The notes below the pieces were generated by a model. The model searched no databases, had not been told where the DNA came from, and saw nothing but the letters and a program-made list of their open reading frames with translations. The position numbers were made by a program, and so were the translations under genes. Of a stretch of 15,970 nucleotides of DNA, positions 6,433 through 13,165 are shown piece after piece; the stretch's first letter is position 1, and each line of letters opens with the position of its first letter. The stretch comes from Bacteroidales bacterium UBA2295 (lineage in GTDB: Bacteria > Bacteroidota > Bacteroidia > Bacteroidales > Tenuifilaceae): positions 1-15,970 of the forward strand of contig DDWD01000092.1 in NCBI GenBank assembly GCA_002345825.1, read 5' to 3'.

Positions 6433-6480
6433 GATCATCTCGTCATCGTGGCAAAAAACGCCATCCTTACGAGACAGGCC
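6433..6480 (+). repeat. Hairpin insert, copy 1
   Basis: TCTCGT (6438-6443) pairs with ACGAGA (6469-6474), and inside it TGGC (6449-6452) pairs with GCCA (6460-6463) around an A-rich loop (AAAAAAC). The stretch ends in GACAGGCC. It begins GATCATC, like a degenerate heptamer. Confidence 0.85.
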
Positions 6481-6515
6481 GATTACTGACTACCGATTAC
6501 TGACTACCGATTACT

Positions 6516-6563
6516 GATCATCTCGTCATCGTGGCAAAAAACGCCACTCTTACGAGACAGGCC
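6516..6563 (+). repeat. Hairpin insert, copy 2
   Basis: Second copy, 83 bases after the first. Both stems are unchanged (6521-6526 with 6552-6557, 6532-6535 with 6543-6546). The only two differences from copy 1 (CT instead of TC at 6547-6548) lie in the internal loop between the stems. Confidence 0.85.
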
Positions 6564-6669
6564 GATTACTGACTACCGATTACCGATTACTGATTACTGA
6601 TTACTGATTACTGATTACTGATTACCGATAACTAGATCCCTCACACCCATACTAGCAAAACATTTTCAC

Positions 6670-6677
6670 TATCTTTG
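6670..6677 (+). promoter_or_regulatory. Bacteroidetes -7 box (TATCTTTG) of ddl
   Basis: Exact match to TAnnTTTG, identical to the rpmH box, 31 bases before the ddl start codon. No TTTG is found at the -33 spacing. The heptamer array ends just upstream of where the -33 region would be. Confidence 0.55.
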
Positions 6678-6708
6678 TGCTTAGATAAATATTTCATTCA
6701 CAAAACAT

Positions 6709-7698
6709 ATGACATCAACGCTCAATATTGCTATAATGGCTGGTGGAAACTCTTCTGAGGAGGGTATTTCGCTTAAGGGTGCAGCCCAAATTGCAAAATG
6801 GATTGCCAATAAACGCTTTAATGTGTTCACCATTCTGGTTAAAGGTACAGTATGGACATTGAAACATCCCACCCAGGGCGATGTGCCTGTTTCATGGGAT
6901 ACTTTTACCGCACAGATTAACGGCCAAACCCAAAAATTCGATTGTGCCCTAATTGCAATTCATGGTACACCGGGCGAGAATGGTTTGCTTCAGGGATATT
7001 TTGAAATGATGGGTATTCCATACACTACAGGTGGTGTGATGAACACATCCGTAACATTTAACAAGGAGATTACTAAACGCTTGCTTCACGGTGTTGATGT
7101 GCATTTGGCTAAGGGGGTGAGTATTCGTAAAAATCAGGAGGTAAATACACAGGATGTACTTAAAAACCTTGGTTTGCCAGTATTTGTAAAGCCCAACGAG
7201 AGCGGTAGCAGCTATGGTATAACTAAGGTGAAAACTGCCGATGATCTGTTGTCAGCCATAGAAAAATCGTTTTCCGAAGATCCCGTTGCGCTTATTGAGG
7301 AGTTTATACCTGGAATGGAGCTTACCTGTGGTGTAGTGAAAACGCAGAATAAAACCCTTGTATTGCCAGTTACCGAGATTGTTCCCAAAAACGAATACTT
7401 CGACTATGGAGCAAAGTACGAAAATCAGGTAGAGGAGATAACCCCTGCCCGTATTCCCGATGAGTTGGCCAACCAAATCCAAACCCTATCATCGGAAATA
7501 TACGATAAACTCTCATGTCGGGGAATTGTTCGAATCGATTATATCTACAGTAATAAAAAACTCTATTTTCTCGAGGTAAACACCGTGCCGGGGATGAGCG
7601 AAACTAGCATCGTCCCTCAACAGGTTGCTGCGGCAGGCTTAACCATGAGCGATGTATTTGCTATGGTAATTGACGATGCTATTGCGAGGAAGGCTTAA
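6709..7698 (+). CDS. ddl: D-alanine-D-alanine ligase
   Basis: This ATP-grasp enzyme (329 residues, cytoplasm) joins two D-alanines for the peptidoglycan stem peptide; family members are the target of D-cycloserine. Seen are the N-terminal G-G-N-S-S-E-E-G-I-S-L (12-22), H-G-T-P-G-E-N-G (85-92), the ATP-grasp lysine motif V-F-V-K-P-N-E-S-G-S-S-Y-G (158-170), the omega-loop F-D-Y-G-A-K-Y (231-237) and the magnesium-binding L-E-V-N-T-V-P-G-M-S (288-297). The omega-loop tyrosine-lysine arrangement is that of D-Ala-D-Ala ligases, not of VanA-type D-Ala-D-Lac ligases. It has its own -7 box and is separated from rluD by a 473-base repeat-rich spacer. Being near the PASTA gene fits a cell-wall neighbourhood. 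Confidence 0.96.
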   Translation: MTSTLNIAIMAGGNSSEEGISLKGAAQIAKWIANKRFNVFTILVKGTVWTLKHPTQGDVPVSWDTFTAQINGQTQKFDCALIAIHGTPGENGLLQGYFEMMGIPYTTGGVMNTSVTFNKEITKRLLHGVDVHLAKGVSIRKNQEVNTQDVLKNLGLPVFVKPNESGSSYGITKVKTADDLLSAIEKSFSEDPVALIEEFIPGMELTCGVVKTQNKTLVLPVTEIVPKNEYFDYGAKYENQVEEITPARIPDELANQIQTLSSEIYDKLSCRGIVRIDYIYSNKKLYFLEVNTVPGMSETSIVPQQVAAAGLTMSDVFAMVIDDAIARKA

Positions 7699-7733
7699 GG
7701 GTTTATGTTAGGTTAGTTGATTGGCTGATTGAC

Positions 7734-7759
7734 CTGACAGCGTGCGTAGCTCCTGTCAG
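7734..7759 (+). repeat. 7-bp inverted repeat after ddl
   Basis: CTGACAG (7734-7740) and CTGTCAG (7753-7759) are perfect inverted repeats around a 12-base loop. The hairpin is bounded by two near-identical 14-mers, GATTGGCTGATTGA (7719-7732) and GATTGGCTGATAGA (7770-7783), so it splits the tandem repeat. Confidence 0.75.
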
Positions 7760-7786
7760 CGTCAGATAGGATTGGCTGATAGAATG

Positions 7787-7817
7787 ACCTGCCTGACTGG
7801 CGGCAGAGCAGGCAGGT
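7787..7817 (+). repeat. 9-bp inverted repeat after ddl
   Basis: ACCTGCCTG (7787-7795) and CAGGCAGGT (7809-7817) are perfectly complementary around a 13-base loop. No T-run follows, so it is not a normal intrinsic terminator, although it could protect or end the ddl message. The octamer array starts right after it. Confidence 0.8.
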
Positions 7818-7980
7818 TGGATGATTGGATGGTTGGATGGTTGGGTGATTGGTTGATTGGGTGATTGGTTGATTGGATGATTGGTTGATTGGATGATTGG
7901 TTGATTGGATGATTGGTTGATTGGATGATTGGCTGATTGATTGGCTGATTGGATGATTGGATGATTGGTTGATTGATTGG
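7818..7980 (+). repeat. Octamer tandem array (TGATTGGW) after ddl
   Basis: About twenty 8-base units of the type TGATTGGA / TGATTGGT run head to tail, with some shortened or altered units (TGGATGGT, GATTGATT). A 16-base higher-order unit, GGATGATTGGTTGATT, is repeated exactly three times at 7875-7922. The 425-base ddl-DUF2721 spacer holds only this array, the two inverted repeats before it and a small heptamer repeat after it. Confidence 0.93.
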
Positions 7981-8029
7981 TATGTGAGCAAACTTTTTCC
8001 CAGTTGACAGATAGATTGAACGTTTCCGA

Positions 8030-8053
8030 ACCAACAACCAACAACCAACAACC
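8030..8053 (+). repeat. Three tandem copies of ACCAACA
   Basis: ACCAACA is repeated three times exactly and followed by ACC, upstream of the DUF2721 gene. This is a 7-base unit unrelated in sequence to the array before ddl. Confidence 0.9.
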
Positions 8054-8123
8054 GTTTTCCAATTGCCCACCAGTAAAACTCGCTAGGTTGATAGATGATT
8101 GTAAATCTACTAAACAATACGCT

Positions 8124-8516
8124 ATGCTAACGCTAACTACCCCTGCACTATTATTCTCAGCCATATCGTTACTTCTTTTGGCCTATACCAACCGGTTTTT
8201 GGCTCTGGCTCAACTAATTCGCAATTTGCATACCCAGTATAAGCAGAATGCCGATAGCGTGCTGCTAGGGCAAATCAATAATTTGCGAACAAGGGTTCAT
8301 ATTATTCGGTACATGCAAATTCTTGGCATTACCAGTCTTTTGCTTTGCGTCCTTAGCATGTTCCTAATTTACATCGGCGAAACCGTTTGGGCAGAGGTAA
8401 TATTTGGGGTTGCTCTTTTACTGCTAATAGCCTCGCTGGCTCTTTCGGTATGGGAAATTCAGATATCTGTTAAGGCGCTCGATATTCACTTGAGTGATAT
8501 TGAGAAGCAGCAGTAA
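8124..8516 (+). CDS. DUF2721 family membrane protein
   Basis: The protein is 130 residues when started at the ATG at 8124. The start T-T-P-A-L-L-F-S-A-I-S-L-L-L-L-A-Y-T-N-R-F-L-A-L-A-Q-L-I-R is the typical N-terminus of DUF2721 proteins. Three membrane helices are visible (about 7-23, 65-84, 90-109), with a basic/polar loop of about 40 residues between the first two. The frame stays open for 49 more codons back to 7977, but those codons lie in tandem repeat and spacer DNA, so the longer form is rejected. The function of the family is unknown. It is convergent with gcvP, with which it shares a terminator. No clear promoter box was found. Confidence 0.85.
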   Translation: MLTLTTPALLFSAISLLLLAYTNRFLALAQLIRNLHTQYKQNADSVLLGQINNLRTRVHIIRYMQILGITSLLLCVLSMFLIYIGETVWAEVIFGVALLLLIASLALSVWEIQISVKALDIHLSDIEKQQ

Positions 8517-8574
8517 GAATCCAGCTAGACCTGTTTTTTCTACCAAGCAATCTTATAATATTTTTTTATCACAA

Positions 8575-8601
8575 AAAAAGCAGGCCGTAAGCCTGCTTTT
8601 T
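8575..8601. terminator. Bidirectional intrinsic terminator between DUF2721 and gcvP
   Basis: AAAAAGCAGGC (8575-8585) and GCCTGCTTTTT (8591-8601) form a perfect 11-bp stem around a CGTAA loop. The A-run on one side and the T-run on the other give a T-tract in both directions. It therefore can end the DUF2721 transcript on the plus strand and the gcvP transcript on the minus strand, 22 bases after the gcvP stop codon. Confidence 0.93.
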
Positions 8602-8622
8602 CATGATCTAACTTTGTATACT

Positions 8623-11490
8623 CTACAAATACTCCTCAATGGGAGCGCATGAGCACACCAGGTTGCGATCGCCGTAGCCAGAGTCGATTTTGCCAACTGT
8701 GGGCCAGTACTTGTTAGTTGCCAACCAACTTAATGGGTAGGCTGCCTTTTGGCGGCTGTAGCTGTGGTTCCACTCATCGGCGGTTACCTCAATCACAGTG
8801 TGGGGGGCATTTTTCAACACATTGTCTTCCTTATCGGCCTTGTTCTCCTTAATTTCATCGAGTTCCTTCTTAATTTCTATCATCGCCTCGATAAACCTGT
8901 CCAACTCCTGCAACGATTCGCTCTCAGTGGGCTCCACCATAAGCGTTTCATGCACAGGGAATGATAGGGTGGGGGCGTGGAATCCATAGTCCATCAATCG
9001 GCGGGCAATATCCCCAGTCTCTACTCCGTATGTTTGCTTAAAGTGGCGACAATCCAAAATCATCTCGTGAGCCACACGGCCAGTTTTGCCAGTGTAAAGT
9101 ACCTCAAAATAGCCCTTTAGCTTAGCTGCCAGGTAGTTCGCATTAAGAATGGCTAGTTCGGTTGACTTCTTTAAACCTTCTGCGCCCAGCATTAATATGT
9201 AGCCATAGGTGATAGATACAACCATTGCGCTTCCCCATGGAGCAGCAGCAATCGCTGGTATTCCCTTCTCTCCTCCGGTTTTAACAACGGGGTGAGTGGG
9301 TAGGAATGGAGTTAGATGCTTGGCTACGCCAATAGGGCCAACGCCTGGGCCACCACCGCCATGTGGTATAGCAAAGGTTTTGTGTAGATTTAGATGGCAC
9401 ACATCAGCGTGTACAATTCCAGGGCTGGTAAGTCCAACCTGTGCGTTCATATTGGCACCATCCATATAAACCTGTCCACCGTTATCGTGGATAATCTTTA
9501 TCATCTCCTTAATCTCTGGCTCAAAAACGCCGTGAGTAGATGGGTAGGTAACCATGAATGATGATAAGTTATCCTTGTGTTGCTCGGCTTTAGCTTTCAA
9601 ATCATCAATGGAGATATTCCCGTTCTCATCACAAGCTACAACCACAACCTCCATACCAGCCATGGCAGCACTTGCAGGGTTGGTTCCGTGTGCCGACGAT
9701 GGGATTAGCACCACATTTCGGTGGTTGTCGCCACGGCTTTTGTGGTACTCGCGGATAACCATAAGTCCGGCGTACTCGCCTGCTGCACCCGAGTTAGGTT
9801 GAAGCGAAACGGCGTCGAAACCAGTTATCTCGGCAAGTAGTTGCTCCAGCTCACAGATAAGGCTCATGTAACCCTGTGCCTGATCGGTGGGGACAAATGG
9901 GTGAATATTGCCAAACTCAATCCAACTTAGTGGTAGCATTTCAGTAGCGGCGTTTAGCTTCATAGTGCAGCTACCCAGCGATATCATGCTGTGGTTAAGG
10001 GCAATGTCCTTTCGTTCAAGACGCTTAATGTAGCGCATCATCTCAGTTTCGGAGTGGAACATGCTGAAAACCTTCTCGGTTAGGTACTCCGACTTGCGTT
10101 TCAAGTTTTCAGGGATGCTGTTGATGCTTTCTATTGAATCAATTTTTACTGCTGGTTTGCCTACTACCTCTGCAAAAACCTCAATAATATTATTGATATC
10201 GGCAACTGATGTAAGCTCATCGGTGCTAATGCCAATGGTTCCGTTTTTCTTGTAGTTTAGGTTGATTTCTTTGTCAAGTGCCTTGCGACGAATCATATCA
10301 ACCTTAACACCCGATGGAAGTTCCACCTCAAGCGTATCGAAGATGTTTTTTACATTTTGCTTGTATCCAAGCTTTTCAATCTCTTTAGCAATGTTTACAG
10401 CTGCGCTGTGTGCATGTGTTGCTATGCGCCTTATGCCCTCGGGACCATGGTAAACAGCGTACATACCAGCCATGGTGGCAAGTAAGGCCTGAGCGGTACA
10501 TATGTTTGATGTGGCGCGTTCGCGCTTAATGTGCTGTTCGCGAGTTTGTAGCGCCATGCGTAGCGCCTTATTGCCGTGCTTATCAACTGAAACTCCAATT
10601 ATACGACCTGGCAGATTGCGTTTGTACTCCTCTTTTGTTGCAAAGTATGCAGCGTGAGGGCCACCAAATCCCATAGGAACACCAAAACGTTGGGTCGATC
10701 CAACAACAATATCGGCACCCCACTCCCCTGGAGGGGTTAGTAGAGCCAGCGATAGAATATCGGCAATTACCGAAACCAATGCCCCGTTTTCCTTAGCCTT
10801 GGCAGCAAATGTGGCATAATCGCGAACATTCCCTTTGGCCGAAGGGTACTGCACAATAACGCCAAACTCTTTGCCAGTAAATTCGTACTCGCTGTAGCAT
10901 CCGGTAACCACTTCAATACCAATAGGATTGGCACGGGTTTCAATAACCTCAAGGTTTTGAGGGAACACATCGCTATCAACAAAAATTACGTTACGACCCT
11001 CCTTTACAGCTTGGCGTGGGCGGAGACTATGCATCATGAGCATGGCCTCAGCTGCTGCTGTAGATTCATCAAGAAGCGAGGCGTTGGCAATTTCCATTTT
11101 GGTTAAATCCATAACCATAGTTTGGAAGTTCAGCAGCGCTTCGAGGCGTCCTTGGCTAATTTCTGCCTGGTATGGGGTGTAAGATGTATACCAGCCTGGG
11201 TTTTCGAAAATGTTTCTAAGGATTACCGATGGGGTATGTGTTCCGTAGTAACCCATACCTATGAAAGAACGGTACACCTTATTCTTCGATGCCATCGACT
11301 TAATTTTTCCCAAGTACTCACTTTCCGAAAGGGCTACGGGTAAGTTCAATGCCTTTTCCATTCGAATTCCCTTGGGGACGGTTTGGTCAATAAGTTCATC
11401 AATTGATTTTACCCCAACAGCTTTTAACATTTCGTCAATTTCGCTATCGCGGGGTCCAATGTGGCGTGATACAAAGCGTTCGGTTGACAT
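8623..11490 (-). CDS. gcvP: Glycine dehydrogenase (decarboxylating), P-protein of the glycine cleavage system
   Basis: The 955-residue pyridoxal-phosphate enzyme decarboxylates glycine and passes the aminomethyl group to the lipoyl arm of the H-protein (GcvH). It is the long, single-chain form (E. coli GcvP has 957 residues), not the split GcvPA/GcvPB form. Evidence is F-V-S-R-H-I-G-P at residues 6-13, the N-terminal half with Y-T-P-Y-Q-A-E-I-S-Q-G-R-L-E, and the C-terminal half with L-H-K-T-F-A-I-P-H-G-G-G-G-P-G, where Lys704 is the expected PLP lysine. The end D-R-N-L-V-C-S-C-A-P-I-E-E-Y is also typical. The genes for H- and T-protein are not in the window. It is 158 bases after the metallo-hydrolase gene and may have its own promoter; the match TACTTTTA on the minus strand (11572-11565) is imperfect. 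No truncation is seen. Confidence 0.97.
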   Translation of the reverse strand: MSTERFVSRHIGPRDSEIDEMLKAVGVKSIDELIDQTVPKGIRMEKALNLPVALSESEYLGKIKSMASKNKVYRSFIGMGYYGTHTPSVILRNIFENPGWYTSYTPYQAEISQGRLEALLNFQTMVMDLTKMEIANASLLDESTAAAEAMLMMHSLRPRQAVKEGRNVIFVDSDVFPQNLEVIETRANPIGIEVVTGCYSEYEFTGKEFGVIVQYPSAKGNVRDYATFAAKAKENGALVSVIADILSLALLTPPGEWGADIVVGSTQRFGVPMGFGGPHAAYFATKEEYKRNLPGRIIGVSVDKHGNKALRMALQTREQHIKRERATSNICTAQALLATMAGMYAVYHGPEGIRRIATHAHSAAVNIAKEIEKLGYKQNVKNIFDTLEVELPSGVKVDMIRRKALDKEINLNYKKNGTIGISTDELTSVADINNIIEVFAEVVGKPAVKIDSIESINSIPENLKRKSEYLTEKVFSMFHSETEMMRYIKRLERKDIALNHSMISLGSCTMKLNAATEMLPLSWIEFGNIHPFVPTDQAQGYMSLICELEQLLAEITGFDAVSLQPNSGAAGEYAGLMVIREYHKSRGDNHRNVVLIPSSAHGTNPASAAMAGMEVVVVACDENGNISIDDLKAKAEQHKDNLSSFMVTYPSTHGVFEPEIKEMIKIIHDNGGQVYMDGANMNAQVGLTSPGIVHADVCHLNLHKTFAIPHGGGGPGVGPIGVAKHLTPFLPTHPVVKTGGEKGIPAIAAAPWGSAMVVSITYGYILMLGAEGLKKSTELAILNANYLAAKLKGYFEVLYTGKTGRVAHEMILDCRHFKQTYGVETGDIARRLMDYGFHAPTLSFPVHETLMVEPTESESLQELDRFIEAMIEIKKELDEIKENKADKEDNVLKNAPHTVIEVTADEWNHSYSRQKAAYPLSWLATNKYWPTVGKIDSGYGDRNLVCSCAPIEEYL

Positions 11491-11648
11491 ATATACAATT
11501 TTTTACTTGGTTATTACTATTGTGATACAGATTTAAAACGATTGCGTTAGTTTCAAATTTTGTGTAAAAGTAGAAAAATGCTTACAAATCTTTATATGAT
11601 GATGGTTGGTTTTTTGAAATAGTAAGTAAAAAGTGTTGTGATTTGAAT

Positions 11649-12287
11649 TTATGCAAGAAATGGGTTGTTGTCTTTCTCCCATCCAATGGTGCTTGTTTCG
11701 CCATGGCCAGGATAAACCTTAACGCTAGCGCTAATTGGCAGCAGCTTATTCTTAATGCTATCAATAAGTTGCTCGTAGCTTCCACCCGGTAAGTCAGTTC
11801 GTCCAATGGAACCTTTGAAAAGGGTATCGCCAGAGATTATGTATTCTTCGGGTTCGTTGTACAGGCATATGCATCCCATAGAATGCCCTGGAGTGTGGAT
11901 TACCTTGAACTTGGTTTGCCCAAACTCAACCACATCACCTTCGTTAAGGTTTTTGTCTATGGTCGGTACATCGTCGATGGACAATCCATACATCAAAGCC
12001 TGAGTTGGTGCCATCTGGATTAACGGAAGATCTTCAGGGTTTCCTGCAATATCAACATTAAAGGTACTTTTAACAAAGGCATTGCCAAGCACATGGTCTA
12101 TATGACCGTGGGTGTTGATTGCTAGCTTTGGTTGTAGCTCGTTACTCTCAATAAAATCTACTAGCGCTTGCTGTTCATCCTTGCTATGGCACCCCGCATC
12201 TACTATCACACATTCTTTTGATTCGTCGTAAATAACGTAGGTATTCTCTTGGAATGGATTGAAAACGAAAGTTTTTACTGTTGTCAT
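11649..12287 (-). CDS. Metallo-beta-lactamase fold hydrolase, glyoxalase II-like
   Basis: The 212-residue protein has the zinc-binding motif T-H-G-H-I-D-H (59-65). Further metal ligands are visible: His131-or-His135 in H-T-P-G-H-S, Asp154 in I-S-G-D-T-L-F, and His195 in Y-P-G-H-G. S-I-G-R-T-D-L-P-G-G-S (160-170) is typical of the short YcbL/glyoxalase II-like group, which hydrolyses thioesters such as S-lactoylglutathione in some members. The longer C-terminal domain of classical GloB is missing. The natural substrate here is unknown. It begins 18 bases after the pcm stop codon, so the two are very likely one transcript. Confidence 0.9.
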   Translation of the reverse strand: MTTVKTFVFNPFQENTYVIYDESKECVIVDAGCHSKDEQQALVDFIESNELQPKLAINTHGHIDHVLGNAFVKSTFNVDIAGNPEDLPLIQMAPTQALMYGLSIDDVPTIDKNLNEGDVVEFGQTKFKVIHTPGHSMGCICLYNEPEEYIISGDTLFKGSIGRTDLPGGSYEQLIDSIKNKLLPISASVKVYPGHGETSTIGWEKDNNPFLA

Positions 12288-12305
12288 CGTATTGTGTTTT
12301 GTTTT

Positions 12306-12950
12306 TTACTTGTTAGTACCTTTTAGCATAGGAACAAACGCAAAGCGTCCATGGTTCGTTATTCGAGTATCAGTTTCCGATATTTTTTCCACAAGCATCA
12401 TGTTTTGGCCTGTACTATCGCCTACGGGAATTACCATTTTGCCACCCACAACAAGCTGTTCAATAAGATTTGTGGGAATTTCAGGTGCCCCTGCTGTAAC
12501 AAGTATTTTATGGTAAGGACCATACGTGGGTTTGCCTTGGTAACCATCGCCATAAAAGAAGTGGGGTGTGTAGTTTAGTCGCTCGAGCAATGTTTTCGAT
12601 TTAATATACAGTTCATGCTGCCTTTCGATGGTGTAAACTTTCGCACCCATCTCTAGCAGTACTGCGGTTTGGTACCCCGAGCCAGTTCCAATTTCCAAAA
12701 CCTTTTCTTGAGGTTTTATCTCGAGTAGTTGAGTTTGAAATGCAACAGTGTAGGGTTGCGAAATGGTTTGACCTGCTCCAATGGGAAAGGCCGAGTCCTT
12801 GTATGAAAAATTGAGGAATCCACTTTCCATAAACAGGTGCCTTGGTACTATGTCGATAGCGGCTAGCACCCTTTCGCATTTAATTCCCTTGGTACGGATT
12901 TCTTCAACCAATTTTTTTCGCAAGCCTTTGTGTCTAAATGTGTCCTCCAT
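12306..12950 (-). CDS. pcm: Protein-L-isoaspartate O-methyltransferase
   Basis: PCMT uses S-adenosylmethionine to methylate L-isoaspartyl residues in damaged proteins, which starts their repair to normal aspartate. The 214-residue length is normal. Visible are R-V-L-A-A-I-D-I-V-P-R-H-L-F (27-40), the family-specific G-A-G-Q-T-I-S-Q-P-Y-T-V-A (58-70), SAM motif V-L-E-I-G-T-G-S-G-Y-Q-T (84-95), V-T-A-G-A-P in the middle and R-F-A-F-V-P-M-L near the end. It is the first gene of a minus-strand pair with the metallo-hydrolase and has a clear -7 box 54 bases upstream. Its divergent neighbour is the sugar transferase gene. Confidence 0.96.
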   Translation of the reverse strand: MEDTFRHKGLRKKLVEEIRTKGIKCERVLAAIDIVPRHLFMESGFLNFSYKDSAFPIGAGQTISQPYTVAFQTQLLEIKPQEKVLEIGTGSGYQTAVLLEMGAKVYTIERQHELYIKSKTLLERLNYTPHFFYGDGYQGKPTYGPYHKILVTAGAPEIPTNLIEQLVVGGKMVIPVGDSTGQNMMLVEKISETDTRITNHGRFAFVPMLKGTNK

Positions 12951-13003
12951 ACTATATTAATTGTGGATTGTAGCAGTGTTTGAATGTTTGATAAATGTTG
13001 TTG

Positions 13004-13011
13004 CAAATATA
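13004..13011 (-). promoter_or_regulatory. Bacteroidetes -7 box (TATATTTG) of pcm
   Basis: Read on the minus strand, TATATTTG matches TAnnTTTG exactly. It gives a leader of about 45 bases before the pcm start at 12950. A T-run lies at the -33 spacing, without the G. The same 215-base spacer must hold the promoter of the divergent sugar transferase gene, for which I see no clear box. Confidence 0.55.
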
Positions 13012-13165
13012 GTGCTTAAACCCTTGTGAAAAAAGTGTGGTGCAGGCTGTGACGTTTTACCTTGGGCCACATGCAAATTTTGCCTTGTTGCAAACAATTT
13101 GTGCCATACAATAGTATTTTAGGGCATTAATAACTATTTTCGGAGCACTTAAAACTTACCGTATA

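Larger units (their letters stand above)
6370..6633 (+). repeat. Heptamer tandem array (24 units) with two 48-base hairpin inserts
   Basis: Seven-base units GATTACT, GATTACC and GACTACC (with end variants GAATACT and GATAACT) run head to tail in three blocks: nine units (6370-6432), five units (6481-6515) and ten units (6564-6633). Two 48-base inserts, 6433-6480 and 6516-6563, separate the blocks and are identical at 46 of 48 positions. The whole occupies most of the 473-base rluD-ddl spacer and ends 36 bases before the ddl -7 box. No ORF, RNA gene or transposase is in the spacer. Confidence 0.95.

Noticed and set aside
6370..6633. CRISPR array
   Set aside because: The regular units are 7 bases, the two 48-base inserts are nearly identical to each other, and there are no unique spacers or cas genes.
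7787..7817. Intrinsic terminator of ddl
   Set aside because: The 9-bp stem is good, but no T-run follows; it is listed as an inverted repeat only.
7977..8123. N-terminal extension of the DUF2721 gene by 49 codons
   Set aside because: The extra codons lie in tandem repeat and spacer DNA and are not hydrophobic; the family N-terminus begins at the ATG at 8124.
7703..8164. Minus-strand ORFs of 102-153 codons rich in N-Q-S and N-H-P-I
   Set aside because: They are the translation of the octamer array in all three frames, have no start or family signal, and overlap the start of the DUF2721 gene.
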